A stretch of 64,000 nt of DNA from Paractinoplanes maris (GTDB lineage: Bacteria > Actinomycetota > Actinomycetes > Mycobacteriales > Micromonosporaceae), in assembly GCF_023544465.1 (NCBI RefSeq), contig NZ_JALPVL010000013.1:124001-188000 (forward strand). The letters are read 5' to 3'. Every line of letters starts with the position of its first letter. The stretch's first letter is position 1. Position numbers and translations under genes: made by a program. The notes under the pieces are model-generated. The model ran no database searches, was not told the origin of the DNA, and saw nothing but the letters and a program-made list of their open reading frames with translations. Of this stretch, positions 8,149 through 18,086 are shown piece by piece.

Positions 8149-8409
8149 CTAGAGCGCCTTGGCCACCACCACGGCGATGAGCAGGGCGAGGATCAGCAGG
8201 CGAAGCACCCGGGTCGAGGCCGTCTGCACCGGCCATGTCGTGAACGTGAGCGCGGCCAGACCCAGCGCCAGCACGAAGAGCAGCGCGGCACCCACGATGC
8301 CGGGCAGGAAGAGGCCGGCGATCATCACCACGAGCGCGGCCACGAACGCCGCCGTCGGGCTCACCCGGGTCAACCGGCGCAGCAGATGGTCGGATGGCGT
8401 AGGCGTCAC
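8149..8409 (-). CDS. Small integral membrane protein (DUF6703-like)
   Basis: The 86-residue protein has a short basic N terminus followed by three hydrophobic segments (about 17-35, 38-57 and 65-84) ending in VVVAKAL. It resembles the small actinobacterial DUF6703 group, of unknown function; that assignment is from memory of pattern and uncertain. The GTG at 8409 was chosen because GAGGAG sits seven bases upstream. Starts further upstream would overlap the divergent gene at 8444. It lies just upstream of the zinc operon and reads towards it. Confidence 0.6.
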   Translation of the reverse strand: MTPTPSDHLLRRLTRVSPTAAFVAALVVMIAGLFLPGIVGAALLFVLALGLAALTFTTWPVQTASTRVLRLLILALLIAVVVAKAL

Positions 8410-8443
8410 TGAGTCACTCCTCGTCACTGCGTACCCTCGTCGC

Positions 8444-8785
8444 ATGTTGGTGCTCAACCGCTTCGTCGTGCCGCCCGAGACTCAGGACGGCTTTCTCACC
8501 CGGGCGCACGCCGCGCTGGCCGCCCTGGCCGAGCGCCCCGGCTATCTGTCCGGCCGGCTGACCCGCGCGCTCGAGGACCCGTCCTGGTGGATCCTGGTCA
8601 CCGAGTGGGAGTCGGTCGGAGCCTACCGGCGGGCCCTGGGGGCGTTCGACGTCAAGGTGCACGCCACCCCGCTGCTCGCCGAGTCGGTCGACGAGCCGTC
8701 CGCTCTCGAGACCCTGGCCTCGGCCGAGCCGGGCGGGACGGTGGTGGTGGCCGAGAGCGACCGGGCCTCTCAACCCTGGCGCTGA
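8444..8785 (+). CDS. Antibiotic biosynthesis monooxygenase (ABM)-fold protein
   Basis: The 113-residue protein has the dimeric alpha/beta-barrel ABM pattern: a beta strand (LVLNRFVVP), a helix carrying charged residues, PGYLSGRLTRALEDPSWWILVTEWES and a second strand-helix pair. Family members include small quinol monooxygenases and haem-degrading enzymes. No haem-ligand or catalytic residue can be assigned here, so function is open. It is divergent from the small membrane protein and followed 17 bases later by another gene on the same strand. Confidence 0.7.
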   Translation: MLVLNRFVVPPETQDGFLTRAHAALAALAERPGYLSGRLTRALEDPSWWILVTEWESVGAYRRALGAFDVKVHATPLLAESVDEPSALETLASAEPGGTVVVAESDRASQPWR

Positions 8786-8802
8786 CGACTACTGTTGACC
8801 CC

Positions 8803-9297
8803 ATGACGACGGCGCCTCACGTTCCCGCCCCGCCGCCGGGGCCGGGTGTCCAGCCGCCGTTCCCGGCGCCGCCGGTCGAGGGCAAGGGCAAGCGCCTCGG
8901 CCTGAGCCTGGGCATCGGCGCCGGCGTGGTGGTGCTCATCTGCAGTGGGGGCGTGGCCGCGCTGATCGGGCTCGGCTCCTCGGTGCAGGGCGCGCTCAAC
9001 GAGCAGGCCGAGTCGGCGGTCGACGACTACCTCACCGCGCTCAAGGCCCGGCTCTACGACGACGCGTACGGTCAGCTCTGCGGCCGGGCGAAGCGCGACG
9101 AGACCGCCGCGGAGTTCCGCACCCGGGTCGAGGGCGAGCAGCGCATCACCGCTTGGCGGACGGGCACGTTCAACAGCATGACCGGGACGGTGCCGCTCGA
9201 CGCGACCTACGAGGACGGCCAGACCGAGCAGCTCGAGGCGTCGCTCGACCAGAACACGTCCACGGGTGCGTTCGAGGTGTGCGAGCTCGGGGAGTAA
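8803..9297 (+). CDS. Membrane-anchored protein with extracytoplasmic domain
   Basis: The 164-residue protein begins with a Pro-rich cytoplasmic leader of about 28 residues, then one transmembrane helix (about 33-57, LGIGAGVVVLICSGGVAALIG). The exterior domain of about 105 residues (VDDYLTALKARLYDDAYGQLCG) resembles the DUF4878/NTF2-like cystatin-type fold common in actinobacterial lipoproteins and membrane proteins. It carries two Cys that could pair. No function is known. Confidence 0.7.
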   Translation: MTTAPHVPAPPPGPGVQPPFPAPPVEGKGKRLGLSLGIGAGVVVLICSGGVAALIGLGSSVQGALNEQAESAVDDYLTALKARLYDDAYGQLCGRAKRDETAAEFRTRVEGEQRITAWRTGTFNSMTGTVPLDATYEDGQTEQLEASLDQNTSTGAFEVCELGE

Positions 9298-9368
9298 TCT
9301 CTCCCTTTGTCCTGATCCACCATCCTGATCCTTGGTCCCCGCCGACACCCAGCCGGCGTAGGAGGAAC

Positions 9369-10744
<1,376 letters not shown>

Positions 10745-10748
<4 letters not shown>

Positions 10749-11230
10749 AAGACGAAACCGCCCGGCCGGTCGTTGCGATCGGCGATGAGCCCGGCCAGGG
10801 TCGCCAGCGCGATCTCGGCCGGCGTCCGGGCCCTGATGTTGAGCCCGATCGGCCGGTGCACCCGGGCGATCTGCTCCTCCGCAACACCCAGGGAACGAAG
10901 GGCCGCCACGTGCGGCCCTTCGTTCTTGGGGTTCCCCATGATGCCGAGGTAGCGCGTCTCGCCGGCCAGAGCCTCGACGAGGATGTCCCCGACCTCCACC
11001 CGGTCGTGATCGGTGAGCACGACATCGGTGTGCGAGTCGAGGTTGGCCGCCGCGAGATCCCGCACGAACCGGTCCCCGTGCGGCCGGGGCGTCCCGCGGA
11101 GCCGGCTCTCGTCCGGCTCGACCAGCACAGTCTGAAAGCCCAGGTCCGGCGTCAGCCGCAGGATGGCCTCAGCCACCGCCGACTCGAAAACCACCACCAG
11201 CCGCCGGCCCGCCCCACGCTCATCGCCCAT
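10745..11230 (-). CDS. XdhC-type Rossmann domain protein (short form)
   Basis: XdhC/CoxI proteins help insert the sulfurated molybdenum cofactor into xanthine dehydrogenase-type enzymes. This 161-residue protein contains only the C-terminal Rossmann domain: an opening beta-alpha unit (LVVVFESAVAEAILRL), the DVVLTDHDR segment, GIMGNPKNEGPH and the conserved ending IGLNIRARTPAEIALATLAG. The N-terminal XdhC domain of longer family members is absent. No molybdoenzyme gene is nearby. It is convergent with glyS, overlapping it by four bases. Confidence 0.8.
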
Positions 11231-11452
11231 GCTCCGACTGTGCCAGATCCGCTTCTGTCCACAGGCCGGTCCTGCCTTGATGTGCGACAGGTTGTCGTGC
11301 GTCTAGTATGTGGCGGCGTCGGACTCGGGCCGGAAAAGAAGAACCCCGGCCGCATGCCGAGGCAGAGGCTGTCCGGGGTTTCTGCGCCCAGCTTAGCCCA
11401 CATCGGGGGGAAGGGGCCATGCGATGCACGTGGACCAGCCGAGATGAGGGCG
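11231..11452. other. Intergenic region with a GC-rich hairpin
   Basis: No gene is evident between the divergent xdhC-like gene and the Abi-like gene. AACCCCGG at 11342-11349 and CCGGGGTT at 11373-11380 form an eight-base inverted repeat around a 23-base loop; it could act as an attenuator for transcription entering the Abi-like gene. TAGTAT near 11304 is a possible -10 element but lacks a convincing partner. Confidence 0.35.
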
Positions 11453-12076
11453 ATGACCCGTCGACTCTCACCGGAACGGTTGAGCCCGTATGTCGTTGCC
11501 GGAGGTGGTGATATCGCGTCCGGCTTCGATCTCTATGTCTGGAGCGCGGCTCTGTCGGCTGCGCTGGCCACGACGATCGGACACGTCGAGGTGGTCCTGC
11601 GGAACGCCATCCACGACAACCTGACGGCATGGTCGATCCGACGATTCGACGAACCGCGGTGGTATCTGGATCCTGGAGGACTTTTACAGCCCCGCCAAGC
11701 GGAGGTCATTCGTATCGCGCGACAGCGTGTGAGGCGGCACCGAAGCCTCGACGAGACGCCGGGCAGCGTTGTGGCCGAGCTTCCGTTCGGCTTCTGGCGG
11801 GTGCTGCTGGCCGCTCACTACGACGAGTCTCTCTGGCGGCAGATGCTGTTCAAAGTCTTTCCGGGGCAGCGTCGACGGCGTGTCGTTCAAGACGCAGTCG
11901 AGGTGCTGCACCTCTCTCGTAACCGGCTCGCGCACCACGAGCCGATGTTCAACCGGCCTGTCGACGACATCCGGCTCACCGCCCTGGAACTCGCCGGATG
12001 GATCTGTCCGGTCAGCGGGTCGTGGATCGAGAGGCATTGTTCAGTACGCAGTGTCCTCAGCAGGCGACCGGCGTAG
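11453..12076 (+). CDS. Abi-like protein with HEPN RNase motif
   Basis: The 207-residue protein resembles the Abi_2/AbiD-F family linked to abortive phage infection. It shows the family opening (LSPYVVAGGGDIASGFDLYVW), a helix with HVEVVLRNAIHDNL and a C-terminal RNRLAHHEP segment. That segment gives Arg156-Asn157 and His161, the R-x4-H signature of HEPN ribonucleases. Either ATG 11444 or ATG 11453 could start it; 11453 is used. No partner toxin-antitoxin gene overlaps it, so it seems solitary. The defence role is inferred from family. Confidence 0.72.
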   Translation: MTRRLSPERLSPYVVAGGGDIASGFDLYVWSAALSAALATTIGHVEVVLRNAIHDNLTAWSIRRFDEPRWYLDPGGLLQPRQAEVIRIARQRVRRHRSLDETPGSVVAELPFGFWRVLLAAHYDESLWRQMLFKVFPGQRRRRVVQDAVEVLHLSRNRLAHHEPMFNRPVDDIRLTALELAGWICPVSGSWIERHCSVRSVLSRRPA

Positions 12077-12087
12077 GCAGCCTCTGG

Positions 12088-12552
12088 TCAGCCGCCGCCG
12101 CTGGAGGCGGCTGCGGCGGATTCGGCCTCCCACTTGCTGATGACGACGCCCAGGACGAAGAGCTGCAGGGCCGGGGTGAGGGTGGGGAGCTCGACCTCGA
12201 CGGTGCCGCCCCAGAAGCTGGCCTTGCGGACCGAGCCGACCCGGGTGTCGCCCAGGACCAGCTCCTCCTCGCTGGCCCAGAAGGATTTGCGGCGGAACTG
12301 GTAGGTCTGGCCGTCGGCCGACACGGTCCAGCGCTTGCGCCCCACGCGGTCGGCCGCGGCGACGATGGTGCCGGTGTCGTCCTTCATCGCGTATTTGCTG
12401 CCCCAGGCGTTGGAGCGGACCTGGAACCGCCGGCCGTCGAGGGTGAACTCGCCGCCGGTCTTCCAGACCGAGCTGTCCCAGGTGGCGATCTCCCGGCCAC
12501 GGTCGGTGACCTGATACTTGCTCTTCCAGACGCTGAGCTTCCGGGCCTCCAT
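12088..12552 (-). CDS. Conserved hypothetical protein (LURP-one/tubby-like beta fold?)
   Basis: The 154-residue protein is built of short, repeating beta segments rich in Trp, Lys and Arg (WKSKYQV, WDSSVW, RFQVRSNAWGSKYAMKD, RRKSFWASEEELVLG). It ends in one hydrophobic helix (about 127-142, LTPALQLFVLGVVISKW) and a Ser/Ala/Gly tail. The repeat pattern recalls phospholipid-scramblase/LURP-one-like barrels with a C-terminal central helix, but this is fold resemblance only. It is divergent from the dus gene with a 40-base gap. Confidence 0.6.
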   Translation of the reverse strand: MEARKLSVWKSKYQVTDRGREIATWDSSVWKTGGEFTLDGRRFQVRSNAWGSKYAMKDDTGTIVAAADRVGRKRWTVSADGQTYQFRRKSFWASEEELVLGDTRVGSVRKASFWGGTVEVELPTLTPALQLFVLGVVISKWEAESAAAASSGGG

Positions 12553-12592
12553 GCTTTCAGCGTACGGAGAAGGGGCAACTATCCTCGTAGGC

Positions 12593-13726
12593 GTGACTGC
12601 ACCGCTCATGCTCGGCGACCACGCCGTGAAACCGCCCGTTGTGCTCGCCCCGATGGCCGGGATCACCAACGTGGCCTTCCGGCGTCTCTGCCGTGAGCAG
12701 GGCGGCGGGGTGTACGTGTGCGAGATGATCACGACGCGGGCGCTGGTCGAGCGGATCCCCAAGACGCTGCAGATGATCACGTTCGCCGAGGACGAGGACT
12801 TTCGCAGTCTGCAGCTCTACGGCGTCGACCCGGACGTGACGGCCGCCGCCGTGCGGATGGTCGGGGAGGACGGGCTGGCCGACCACATCGACCTCAACTT
12901 CGGCTGTCCGGTGCCCAAGGTGACCCGGCGCGGCGGGGGGTCGGCTCTGCCGTGGCGGCGCAAGCTGTTCGGGCGGCTCGTCCATCAGGCGGTCGAGGCG
13001 GCGCGGCCCTACGGCATCCCGCTCACGATCAAGATGCGCAAGGGCATCGACGACGACCACCTGACCTACGTCGAGGCGGGCCTGGCCGCCCAGGAGGCGG
13101 GCGTGGCCGCGGTGGCGCTGCACGCGCGCACGGCCGAGCAGCGTTACTCGGGCAACGCCGACTGGGACGCGATCGCCACCCTCAAGCAGGCACTCGACGT
13201 GCCCGTGCTGGGCAACGGCGACATCTGGGAGGGCTCGGACGCGCTGCGCATGGTCGAGCACACCGGCGTCGACGGCGTCGTGGTCGGGCGGGGCTGCCTG
13301 GGCCGGCCGTGGCTGTTCGCCGACCTGGAGGCCGCCTTCACCGAGGGCGCCGACTACAAGCCCGTGCTCCCGGTGCTGGGCGAGGTCGCAAAGATCATGT
13401 CGCGGCACGCGGAGCTGCTGGTCGACGCGCTCGGCGACGAGAAGCACGGCTGCGCCGACTTCCGCAAGCACGTGGCCTGGTATCTGAAGGGTTTCCCGGT
13501 CGGCGGCGAGCTGCGGCGCCGGCTCGCGATGATCTCGTCGCTGGCCGAGCTGGACGACCTGCTGGAGAAGCTCGACCCGGGCGAGCCGTTCCCCGTCGGC
13601 GAGCTGGGCAAGCCGCGCGGCCGGATCAACGCGCCCGGCAAGGTCTCGCTGCCCCACGGGTGGCTCGACAGCCGCGACGACGACATCGTCCCCGAGGGTG
13701 CCGAGATGGAGAACAGCGGCGGTTGA
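12593..13726 (+). CDS. dusB: tRNA-dihydrouridine synthase (DusB-type)
   Basis: FMN enzyme that reduces uridines in the tRNA D-loop, 377 residues. The TIM barrel opens with PVVLAPMAGITNVAFRRLC, continues with the active-site motif DLNFGCPVPKV (catalytic-Cys region) and ends with the phosphate-binding VPVLGNGDIW and GVVVGRGCLGRPWLF segments. A conserved RKHVAWYLKGFP lies in the C-terminal helical domain. The GTG at 12593 was chosen as the first start outside the divergent gene's ATG; an in-frame ATG lies five codons later. Confidence 0.94.
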   Translation: MTAPLMLGDHAVKPPVVLAPMAGITNVAFRRLCREQGGGVYVCEMITTRALVERIPKTLQMITFAEDEDFRSLQLYGVDPDVTAAAVRMVGEDGLADHIDLNFGCPVPKVTRRGGGSALPWRRKLFGRLVHQAVEAARPYGIPLTIKMRKGIDDDHLTYVEAGLAAQEAGVAAVALHARTAEQRYSGNADWDAIATLKQALDVPVLGNGDIWEGSDALRMVEHTGVDGVVVGRGCLGRPWLFADLEAAFTEGADYKPVLPVLGEVAKIMSRHAELLVDALGDEKHGCADFRKHVAWYLKGFPVGGELRRRLAMISSLAELDDLLEKLDPGEPFPVGELGKPRGRINAPGKVSLPHGWLDSRDDDIVPEGAEMENSGG

Positions 13727-14803
13727 TCACCGGCGGGCGATCGCGGCGGTGACGAGCAGGGGCACGGCGCACAGGGCGAAGAGCACCGCCAGCGGCAGGT
13801 CGACCGCGAAGGCGGCGTAGAGCACGACCGCGAAGACCTCGCCGCCGAAGCCGGCCACCGACAGCACCGTGCTGCGCGCCGGCCCGGTGATCAAGTCCTG
13901 CAGGCGGGTCTCGGAGCGGACGATCGAGTATTCGAGCAGTCCGAAGGCCGCCGCGATGACGAGCATGCCGGTCCAGTGCGGGAGGAACGCGCCCGCCGCC
14001 ACCAGCCCGGCGGCGATCGTCAGGGCGGCCGGCAACGGGAAGCGGCGGGACGCCAGGGCGCTGCCGACGGCCATCGCCAGCGCGGTGGCCGCGAAGAGCA
14101 GGGGGACGACGGCCGTCGAGGCGCCCTTGTCCCGCGACAGCAGCGGCAGATATTCGTCGAGCGCGGTGAAGCCCGGCACCAGGGCGGCGACCAGCACAGC
14201 GAGGCCCACGCGGCGGTGGGTGACCGACTCCTGGACGCCGGCCCGCAACAGGGCCCAGTAGGAGTCCTCGTCGCCGCCGGCCGCGCGACGTTCCGGCAGC
14301 CGCAACGCGAGCACACCGCCGAGCAGCTTGACGGCGATGCTCGAGGCGCCGACCAGGGCGTAGCCACCGGCCTGCCAGGCCGGGCCGGCCACGAGCGTGG
14401 CGGCGAGCATGGCCAGGATCGAGAGGGTGTTGGCCCGGCCGGCTATGCGGGCGTATCCGGCTTCGTTCCCGGTGGCCGCCAGTTCGTCGTACAGCAGGGC
14501 CTCGAGCGAACCCGACGAGAGCGACCCACCCAGGCCCCACAGCACAAAACCGAGGGCGAAGCCCGGGTACGACGGCCACAGGATCCAGAGCAGGAAGCCG
14601 GCCGCCGTCAGCAGCTCACCGAGCGCATACAGCCGCTTGCGGGACCAGGCGTCGGCCAGCGCGCCGGACGGCACCTCGGCTGCGAACGCCACCACCGACC
14701 AGATCACGAACAGCGACGAGACCTGGGCCGTCGAGAGTCCGGTGTCCGCGAACAGCAACGCGTACACCGGGTACAGGGGCACACCGTCGGAACAGGCGCG
14801 CAC
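13727..14803 (-). CDS. MFS transporter
   Basis: Major facilitator of about 358 residues with the N-terminal signature CSDGVPLYPVYALLF and the loop 2-3 motif ALADAWSRKRLYALGE. About ten to eleven hydrophobic helices are visible, slightly fewer than the usual twelve. The only in-frame start downstream of a TGA is GTG at 14803, which leaves almost no N-terminal tail. The codons just upstream (T-F-Y-A) still read like the family N terminus, so the first helix may be truncated by a frameshift. Substrate unknown. Confidence 0.78.
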   Translation of the reverse strand: MRACSDGVPLYPVYALLFADTGLSTAQVSSLFVIWSVVAFAAEVPSGALADAWSRKRLYALGELLTAAGFLLWILWPSYPGFALGFVLWGLGGSLSSGSLEALLYDELAATGNEAGYARIAGRANTLSILAMLAATLVAGPAWQAGGYALVGASSIAVKLLGGVLALRLPERRAAGGDEDSYWALLRAGVQESVTHRRVGLAVLVAALVPGFTALDEYLPLLSRDKGASTAVVPLLFAATALAMAVGSALASRRFPLPAALTIAAGLVAAGAFLPHWTGMLVIAAAFGLLEYSIVRSETRLQDLITGPARSTVLSVAGFGGEVFAVVLYAAFAVDLPLAVLFALCAVPLLVTAAIARR

Positions 14804-14860
14804 CGCATAGAAGGTTCAGCGTCAAGCAGGGGGGCTCATGACCTCATCCTGCCGGACCTG

Positions 14861-15943
14861 TCAACGCAATTCGGCCTCGTCGGCGGCGGCCCGGCCCGAC
14901 TCCCACCCCTCGAGGCTGTCGATCCGGCTGCCGCGCGACCGCACCGTACGGGGGAAGGCCTTTTGCATTACCTCGCGGACCCGCAGGTCGCGGTTTCGCA
15001 GCACCGGGAGCAGATCCGGGGTCTGCTGGGCGATCTCGTGGCGGGTGGCCGAGGAGAGGCGCTCGCCGATCCGGACCGCATAGGCCACCAGGAAGCTGCG
15101 CCGGAACGCCTTGATCCGCGCCTTGCCCTTGGCCGGCTCGTCACGGGCCATCGCCCGGTTGGCCTGCACCAGCAGCGACGTGTAGAGCAGCTCGACCCCG
15201 TCGATGTCCGCGTCGAAGCCGAAGACGGTCGAGAAGCCCAGCTCGGGCGACCACACCGTGTGGCAGTGGTTGGCCCGGGCCACCGCGTCGAGCAGGCTGG
15301 CCTTCTCGCTCTCGTAGGGGTGGTCGACGCCGATCCGCCGCGCGAACGGCACCACCTCGGCCCGGTTCACGCTGGTCAGAGCCTCGGAGATGCTGTGCCG
15401 GGCGATCAGTTCCTGGGCCTTGGCCGAATACGCCTCGGCCTCGGCCGGGAAGTCGGTCGCCTCGGCCTTGGCCAGCAGGGCGCGCACCCGCTCGAGCATG
15501 CGGTCGTCCGGCCGATTCACCGAGATCACGGCCTGGGTGCCGGGCGGCGGGATCAGCACCTCGACCGACGGCAGCTGCCGCAGCTCACGGAGCAGTCCCA
15601 GCGACGAGTCGAGCAGGGTGATGCGGTCGGGGCGCTTGCCGGGGGCGGGCAGCGAGGCGACCTGCTGCTGCCAGCGCGGATCAACCTCGGCGAACCGGGA
15701 CGCGTACGCCGCGGCGCCCGAGGCGACCAGCCCGGCCTGCACCGGATCGCCGAGCCGGGCCACCACCCGGTGCAGCTCGGCGGGCTGCCATCCGCCCCGG
15801 AAGAGCCGCTCCAGCGCCTCGCGCAACGCCGCGCCGAGCGCCGCGTCGACCTCCGCCGCCGGGGCGACGGTCAGGGCGTCGAGGCCCGCTTCGTAGCCGA
15901 TCGCGCCGCTCACCACGTCGCGCACGATCTCCGGCAACTGCAC
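14861..15943 (-). CDS. DUF2786 domain protein
   Basis: The 360-residue protein carries the DUF2786 core near 150-190 (ERVRALLAKAEATDFPAEAE followed by AYSAKAQELIARHSI). The DUF7168-like C-terminal part includes an EVVPFARRIGVDHPYESEKASLL stretch (given in part). Proteins of this type occur singly in actinobacterial and phage genomes and have no assigned role. An alpha-helical N-terminal part of about 140 residues precedes the core. It is likely monocistronic, since a strong terminator hairpin separates it from the gene upstream. Confidence 0.75.
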   Translation of the reverse strand: MQLPEIVRDVVSGAIGYEAGLDALTVAPAAEVDAALGAALREALERLFRGGWQPAELHRVVARLGDPVQAGLVASGAAAYASRFAEVDPRWQQQVASLPAPGKRPDRITLLDSSLGLLRELRQLPSVEVLIPPPGTQAVISVNRPDDRMLERVRALLAKAEATDFPAEAEAYSAKAQELIARHSISEALTSVNRAEVVPFARRIGVDHPYESEKASLLDAVARANHCHTVWSPELGFSTVFGFDADIDGVELLYTSLLVQANRAMARDEPAKGKARIKAFRRSFLVAYAVRIGERLSSATRHEIAQQTPDLLPVLRNRDLRVREVMQKAFPRTVRSRGSRIDSLEGWESGRAAADEAELR

Positions 15944-15960
15944 AGCTCAGACGGTACAGA

Positions 15961-15999
15961 CGCCGCGGGGAGGGGCCGTGGACGGCCCTCCCCGCGGCG
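15961..15999 (-). terminator. Strong terminator hairpin after the Roadblock operon
   Basis: Arms at 15961-15979 and 15982-15999 form an 18-base-pair GC stem with one bulged base, directly after the stop at 16014 of the minus-strand operon. It separates that operon from the DUF2786 gene on the same strand. Confidence 0.8.
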
Positions 16000-16013
16000 A
16001 GCGGCGGGACGCC

Positions 16014-16385
16014 TCAGACGTCCATGTCGTTCTCGATGCGCTTCAGCTGGTGCCGGGCCATGGCCAGGTTCGACCGGTCGCGACGCAGCGCCACATAGAG
16101 GAACAACCCCTTGCCGGCCCGGCTGGTCAGTGGCCGGATCAGGTGATATTGGGTGTCCAGGGTGATGAGGATGTCCTCGATCTTCTCGGTGATGTTGAGC
16201 ATCTCCATCGCCCGCAGCTTGGCCCGCACCACATCGGTGTTGCCGGCCGCGGCGACCGTCAGGTCGAGTTCCTTGCCGCCGCCGACCGTGCCGAGGGCCA
16301 TGCCGCTCGTGTGGTCGACCAGCGCGACGCCTACGGCGCCGTCGATCTCCATGATCTCTTTGAGTGCGGTGTCCATGTCGGCCAT
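16014..16385 (-). CDS. Roadblock/LC7 domain protein
   Basis: Small 123-residue protein of the Roadblock/LC7 (MglB-like) fold, normally a GTPase-regulating or scaffold partner of small Ras-like GTPases. The pattern is complete: an N-terminal helix (DTALKEIMEIDGAVGVALVDHTSG), a central beta-hairpin, then DILITLDTQYHLIRPL and a C-terminal helix LAMARHQLKRIEND. It is last in a four-gene minus-strand run with a DUF4388-like protein and two other Roadblock proteins. A strong terminator follows. Confidence 0.88.
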   Translation of the reverse strand: MADMDTALKEIMEIDGAVGVALVDHTSGMALGTVGGGKELDLTVAAAGNTDVVRAKLRAMEMLNITEKIEDILITLDTQYHLIRPLTSRAGKGLFLYVALRRDRSNLAMARHQLKRIENDMDV

Positions 16386-16456
16386 GGAATTGTCCTCCAG
16401 TGCGGTGGGATGGCGGCCCGCTTTCGATGGCGGACCGTTCGAGACGAGCGGGCGGG

Positions 16457-16945
16457 TCAGCCCGCGGCCTGCCGACGTCGGGCGTTGATCGACAGGGTGG
16501 CCATGGGGGTGCGCCGGGTCAGCGGTCCAGCCGGTCCCGGCTGTTGCGGGATCTCCGGCCGCACGAGCGGCTTGTTGTCCAGACGGAGAATGCGGACGAG
16601 CCGGCGTACGCATCGGCGCGCTTCGAGATGCACCATCGCGAGGTTCGCGTCGCCGGTCGTGACCAGGGTGAGCAGGGCGTTCGGCCCGGCCGTGTACGAG
16701 GTGATGTAGCCCCGGTCGCACTCGACCACCGACTCGCGCAGCTCCCCGTGGCTCACGGCGTGCGCGAAGCGGCGGGCCAGCGCCAGGTGCGCGGCGGCCA
16801 GCGCGGCGATGCTGTCCGGCTCGATGCCGTGCGCGTCGTGCGCCACCACCAGTCCGTCGGTGGTGGCCAGCACGCTGCCGGAGAGTTCGTTCAGGCGGCC
16901 TCGCAGGCGGTCGAGCTCCTCGAGCACCGCCGGATCCACCGTCAT
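16457..16945 (-). CDS. Roadblock/LC7 domain protein with C-terminal extension
   Basis: The 162-residue protein has a Roadblock core from about 5 to 125 (LRGRLNELSGSVLATTDGLVVAHDAH, in part; then SVVECDRGYITSYTAG and LVTTGDANLAMVHLEARR). About 35 residues rich in Pro and Arg are added at the end. This is the layout of conservon-type actinobacterial Roadblock proteins. It lies between the DUF4388-like gene and the third Roadblock gene. No GTPase or histidine kinase gene accompanies it within the window. Confidence 0.85.
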   Translation of the reverse strand: MTVDPAVLEELDRLRGRLNELSGSVLATTDGLVVAHDAHGIEPDSIAALAAAHLALARRFAHAVSHGELRESVVECDRGYITSYTAGPNALLTLVTTGDANLAMVHLEARRCVRRLVRILRLDNKPLVRPEIPQQPGPAGPLTRRTPMATLSINARRRQAAG

Positions 16946-16981
16946 CCTCGGTCACTCCTTCTGCTGGCGGGGGTGCGCGTG

Positions 16982-18076
16982 TCACCGCAGGGCCCGCAAT
17001 GCGGTGCGGATGCGCTTGAGCAGGACTTCGTCGGTGCCCTGATGCACCGGCGGGGATTCACCGGCGAGCTCCTTGGGCAGCCGGGCCCCGGGTTTCCGGC
17101 GGGCCAGCCGGGGCGGCCGGTAGACCGGCTGGTTGCCGCTGGTCTCGTCGGCCGGCCAGTGGCGCGGCGGATCCGGTGGCGGTTCCGGCGCTGGTTCCGG
17201 GGCTGGTTCCGGGGGCGGGGGGATGGATGGTGGTGGCGCGACGATGGCCGGAGCCGGGACCGCCGCGGCCGCCCGGGCCCCGGTGATCACCGGCACCGCC
17301 GGGCCGTCCGGCCGCACCACCGGGCGCTGCACGTCGACCGCCGTGCCCCGGGTCCGTGGCATCCGCACGAGCTCGGGTCCCTCGGGCCGCACCTCGGGCA
17401 GCTCGATCAGGCCCATCGCGGCCATCCGGCGCAGCTCCTGGATCGTGGCGTAGCCCGCCCGGCCCAGCAGCAGCGCCAGATCGGCCGGCGTGCGCTGGCC
17501 GTCCGCGTTCACCAGCAGCTCCCACTGCGGTGCGGTGAGCGTGACCCGCTCGCGCGGCGGGCGCGGCACCGGCGCGACCGGGGACGTGTCGACCCGCGCG
17601 TCCGGGAAGATCTCGTCGAGCAGGCGTACCCGGCGGTTCACCTCGCGGTCGACCGCGGCCGGGTCGACGTGCACGACCGGGCCCAGCCAGTGGGTGGCCC
17701 CGGCCAGGAACTCGACCGGCGCCGAGGCGGGGGAGAGCGCGAAGTACGCCGCGTCGTAGATCGCACCCAGCACGCAGAGCTCCAGCTCGCCCTGGGTCAG
17801 GTGCCCCTGCTCGACCAGCAGCCGCCCGACCCGCGCCGTGGAGGTGCCCAGGTCGAGGGCGTTCTGCCAGGTGCGCGCGGCCAACCGGCCGGACGCGGTG
17901 AGCAGCTCACCGACGCCGGGCGCGGCCGGGGACTCGGCGTAGATGACCCGCCCCTCGAGCACGAAGACCGCGCCGCCCGGGTGGCCGCCGACCACCAGCA
18001 CGCCGCTCGCCCGCTCGCCGGCCACCTGCGTGAGCAGGTGCCCCGGCGAACCGGTCCTCGTGGCTGTCACTGTCAT
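16982..18076 (-). CDS. DUF4388-like (PATAN-type) signalling protein
   Basis: The 364-residue protein has an N-terminal domain (about 8-160) resembling DUF4388/PATAN: a beta-rich segment GERASGVLVVGGHPGGAVFVLEGRVIYAES (given in part: GVLVVGGHPGGAVFVLEG) and a helix set GELLTASGRLAA and GRLLVEQGHLTQGELE. A winged-helix-like module follows near 180-235 (LTAPQWELLVNADGQRTPADLALLLG), then a Pro-rich linker near 275-310 and a basic C terminus. DUF4388 proteins often act with Roadblock proteins in bacterial signalling, which agrees with its three Roadblock neighbours. Confidence 0.75.
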   Translation of the reverse strand: MTVTATRTGSPGHLLTQVAGERASGVLVVGGHPGGAVFVLEGRVIYAESPAAPGVGELLTASGRLAARTWQNALDLGTSTARVGRLLVEQGHLTQGELELCVLGAIYDAAYFALSPASAPVEFLAGATHWLGPVVHVDPAAVDREVNRRVRLLDEIFPDARVDTSPVAPVPRPPRERVTLTAPQWELLVNADGQRTPADLALLLGRAGYATIQELRRMAAMGLIELPEVRPEGPELVRMPRTRGTAVDVQRPVVRPDGPAVPVITGARAAAAVPAPAIVAPPPSIPPPPEPAPEPAPEPPPDPPRHWPADETSGNQPVYRPPRLARRKPGARLPKELAGESPPVHQGTDEVLLKRIRTALRALR

Positions 18077-18086
18077 CCCGTCCCCG

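Noticed and set aside
9298..9368. T-box leader before glyS
   Set aside because: The gap is only about 70 bases, too short for a T-box, and lacks its conserved motif.
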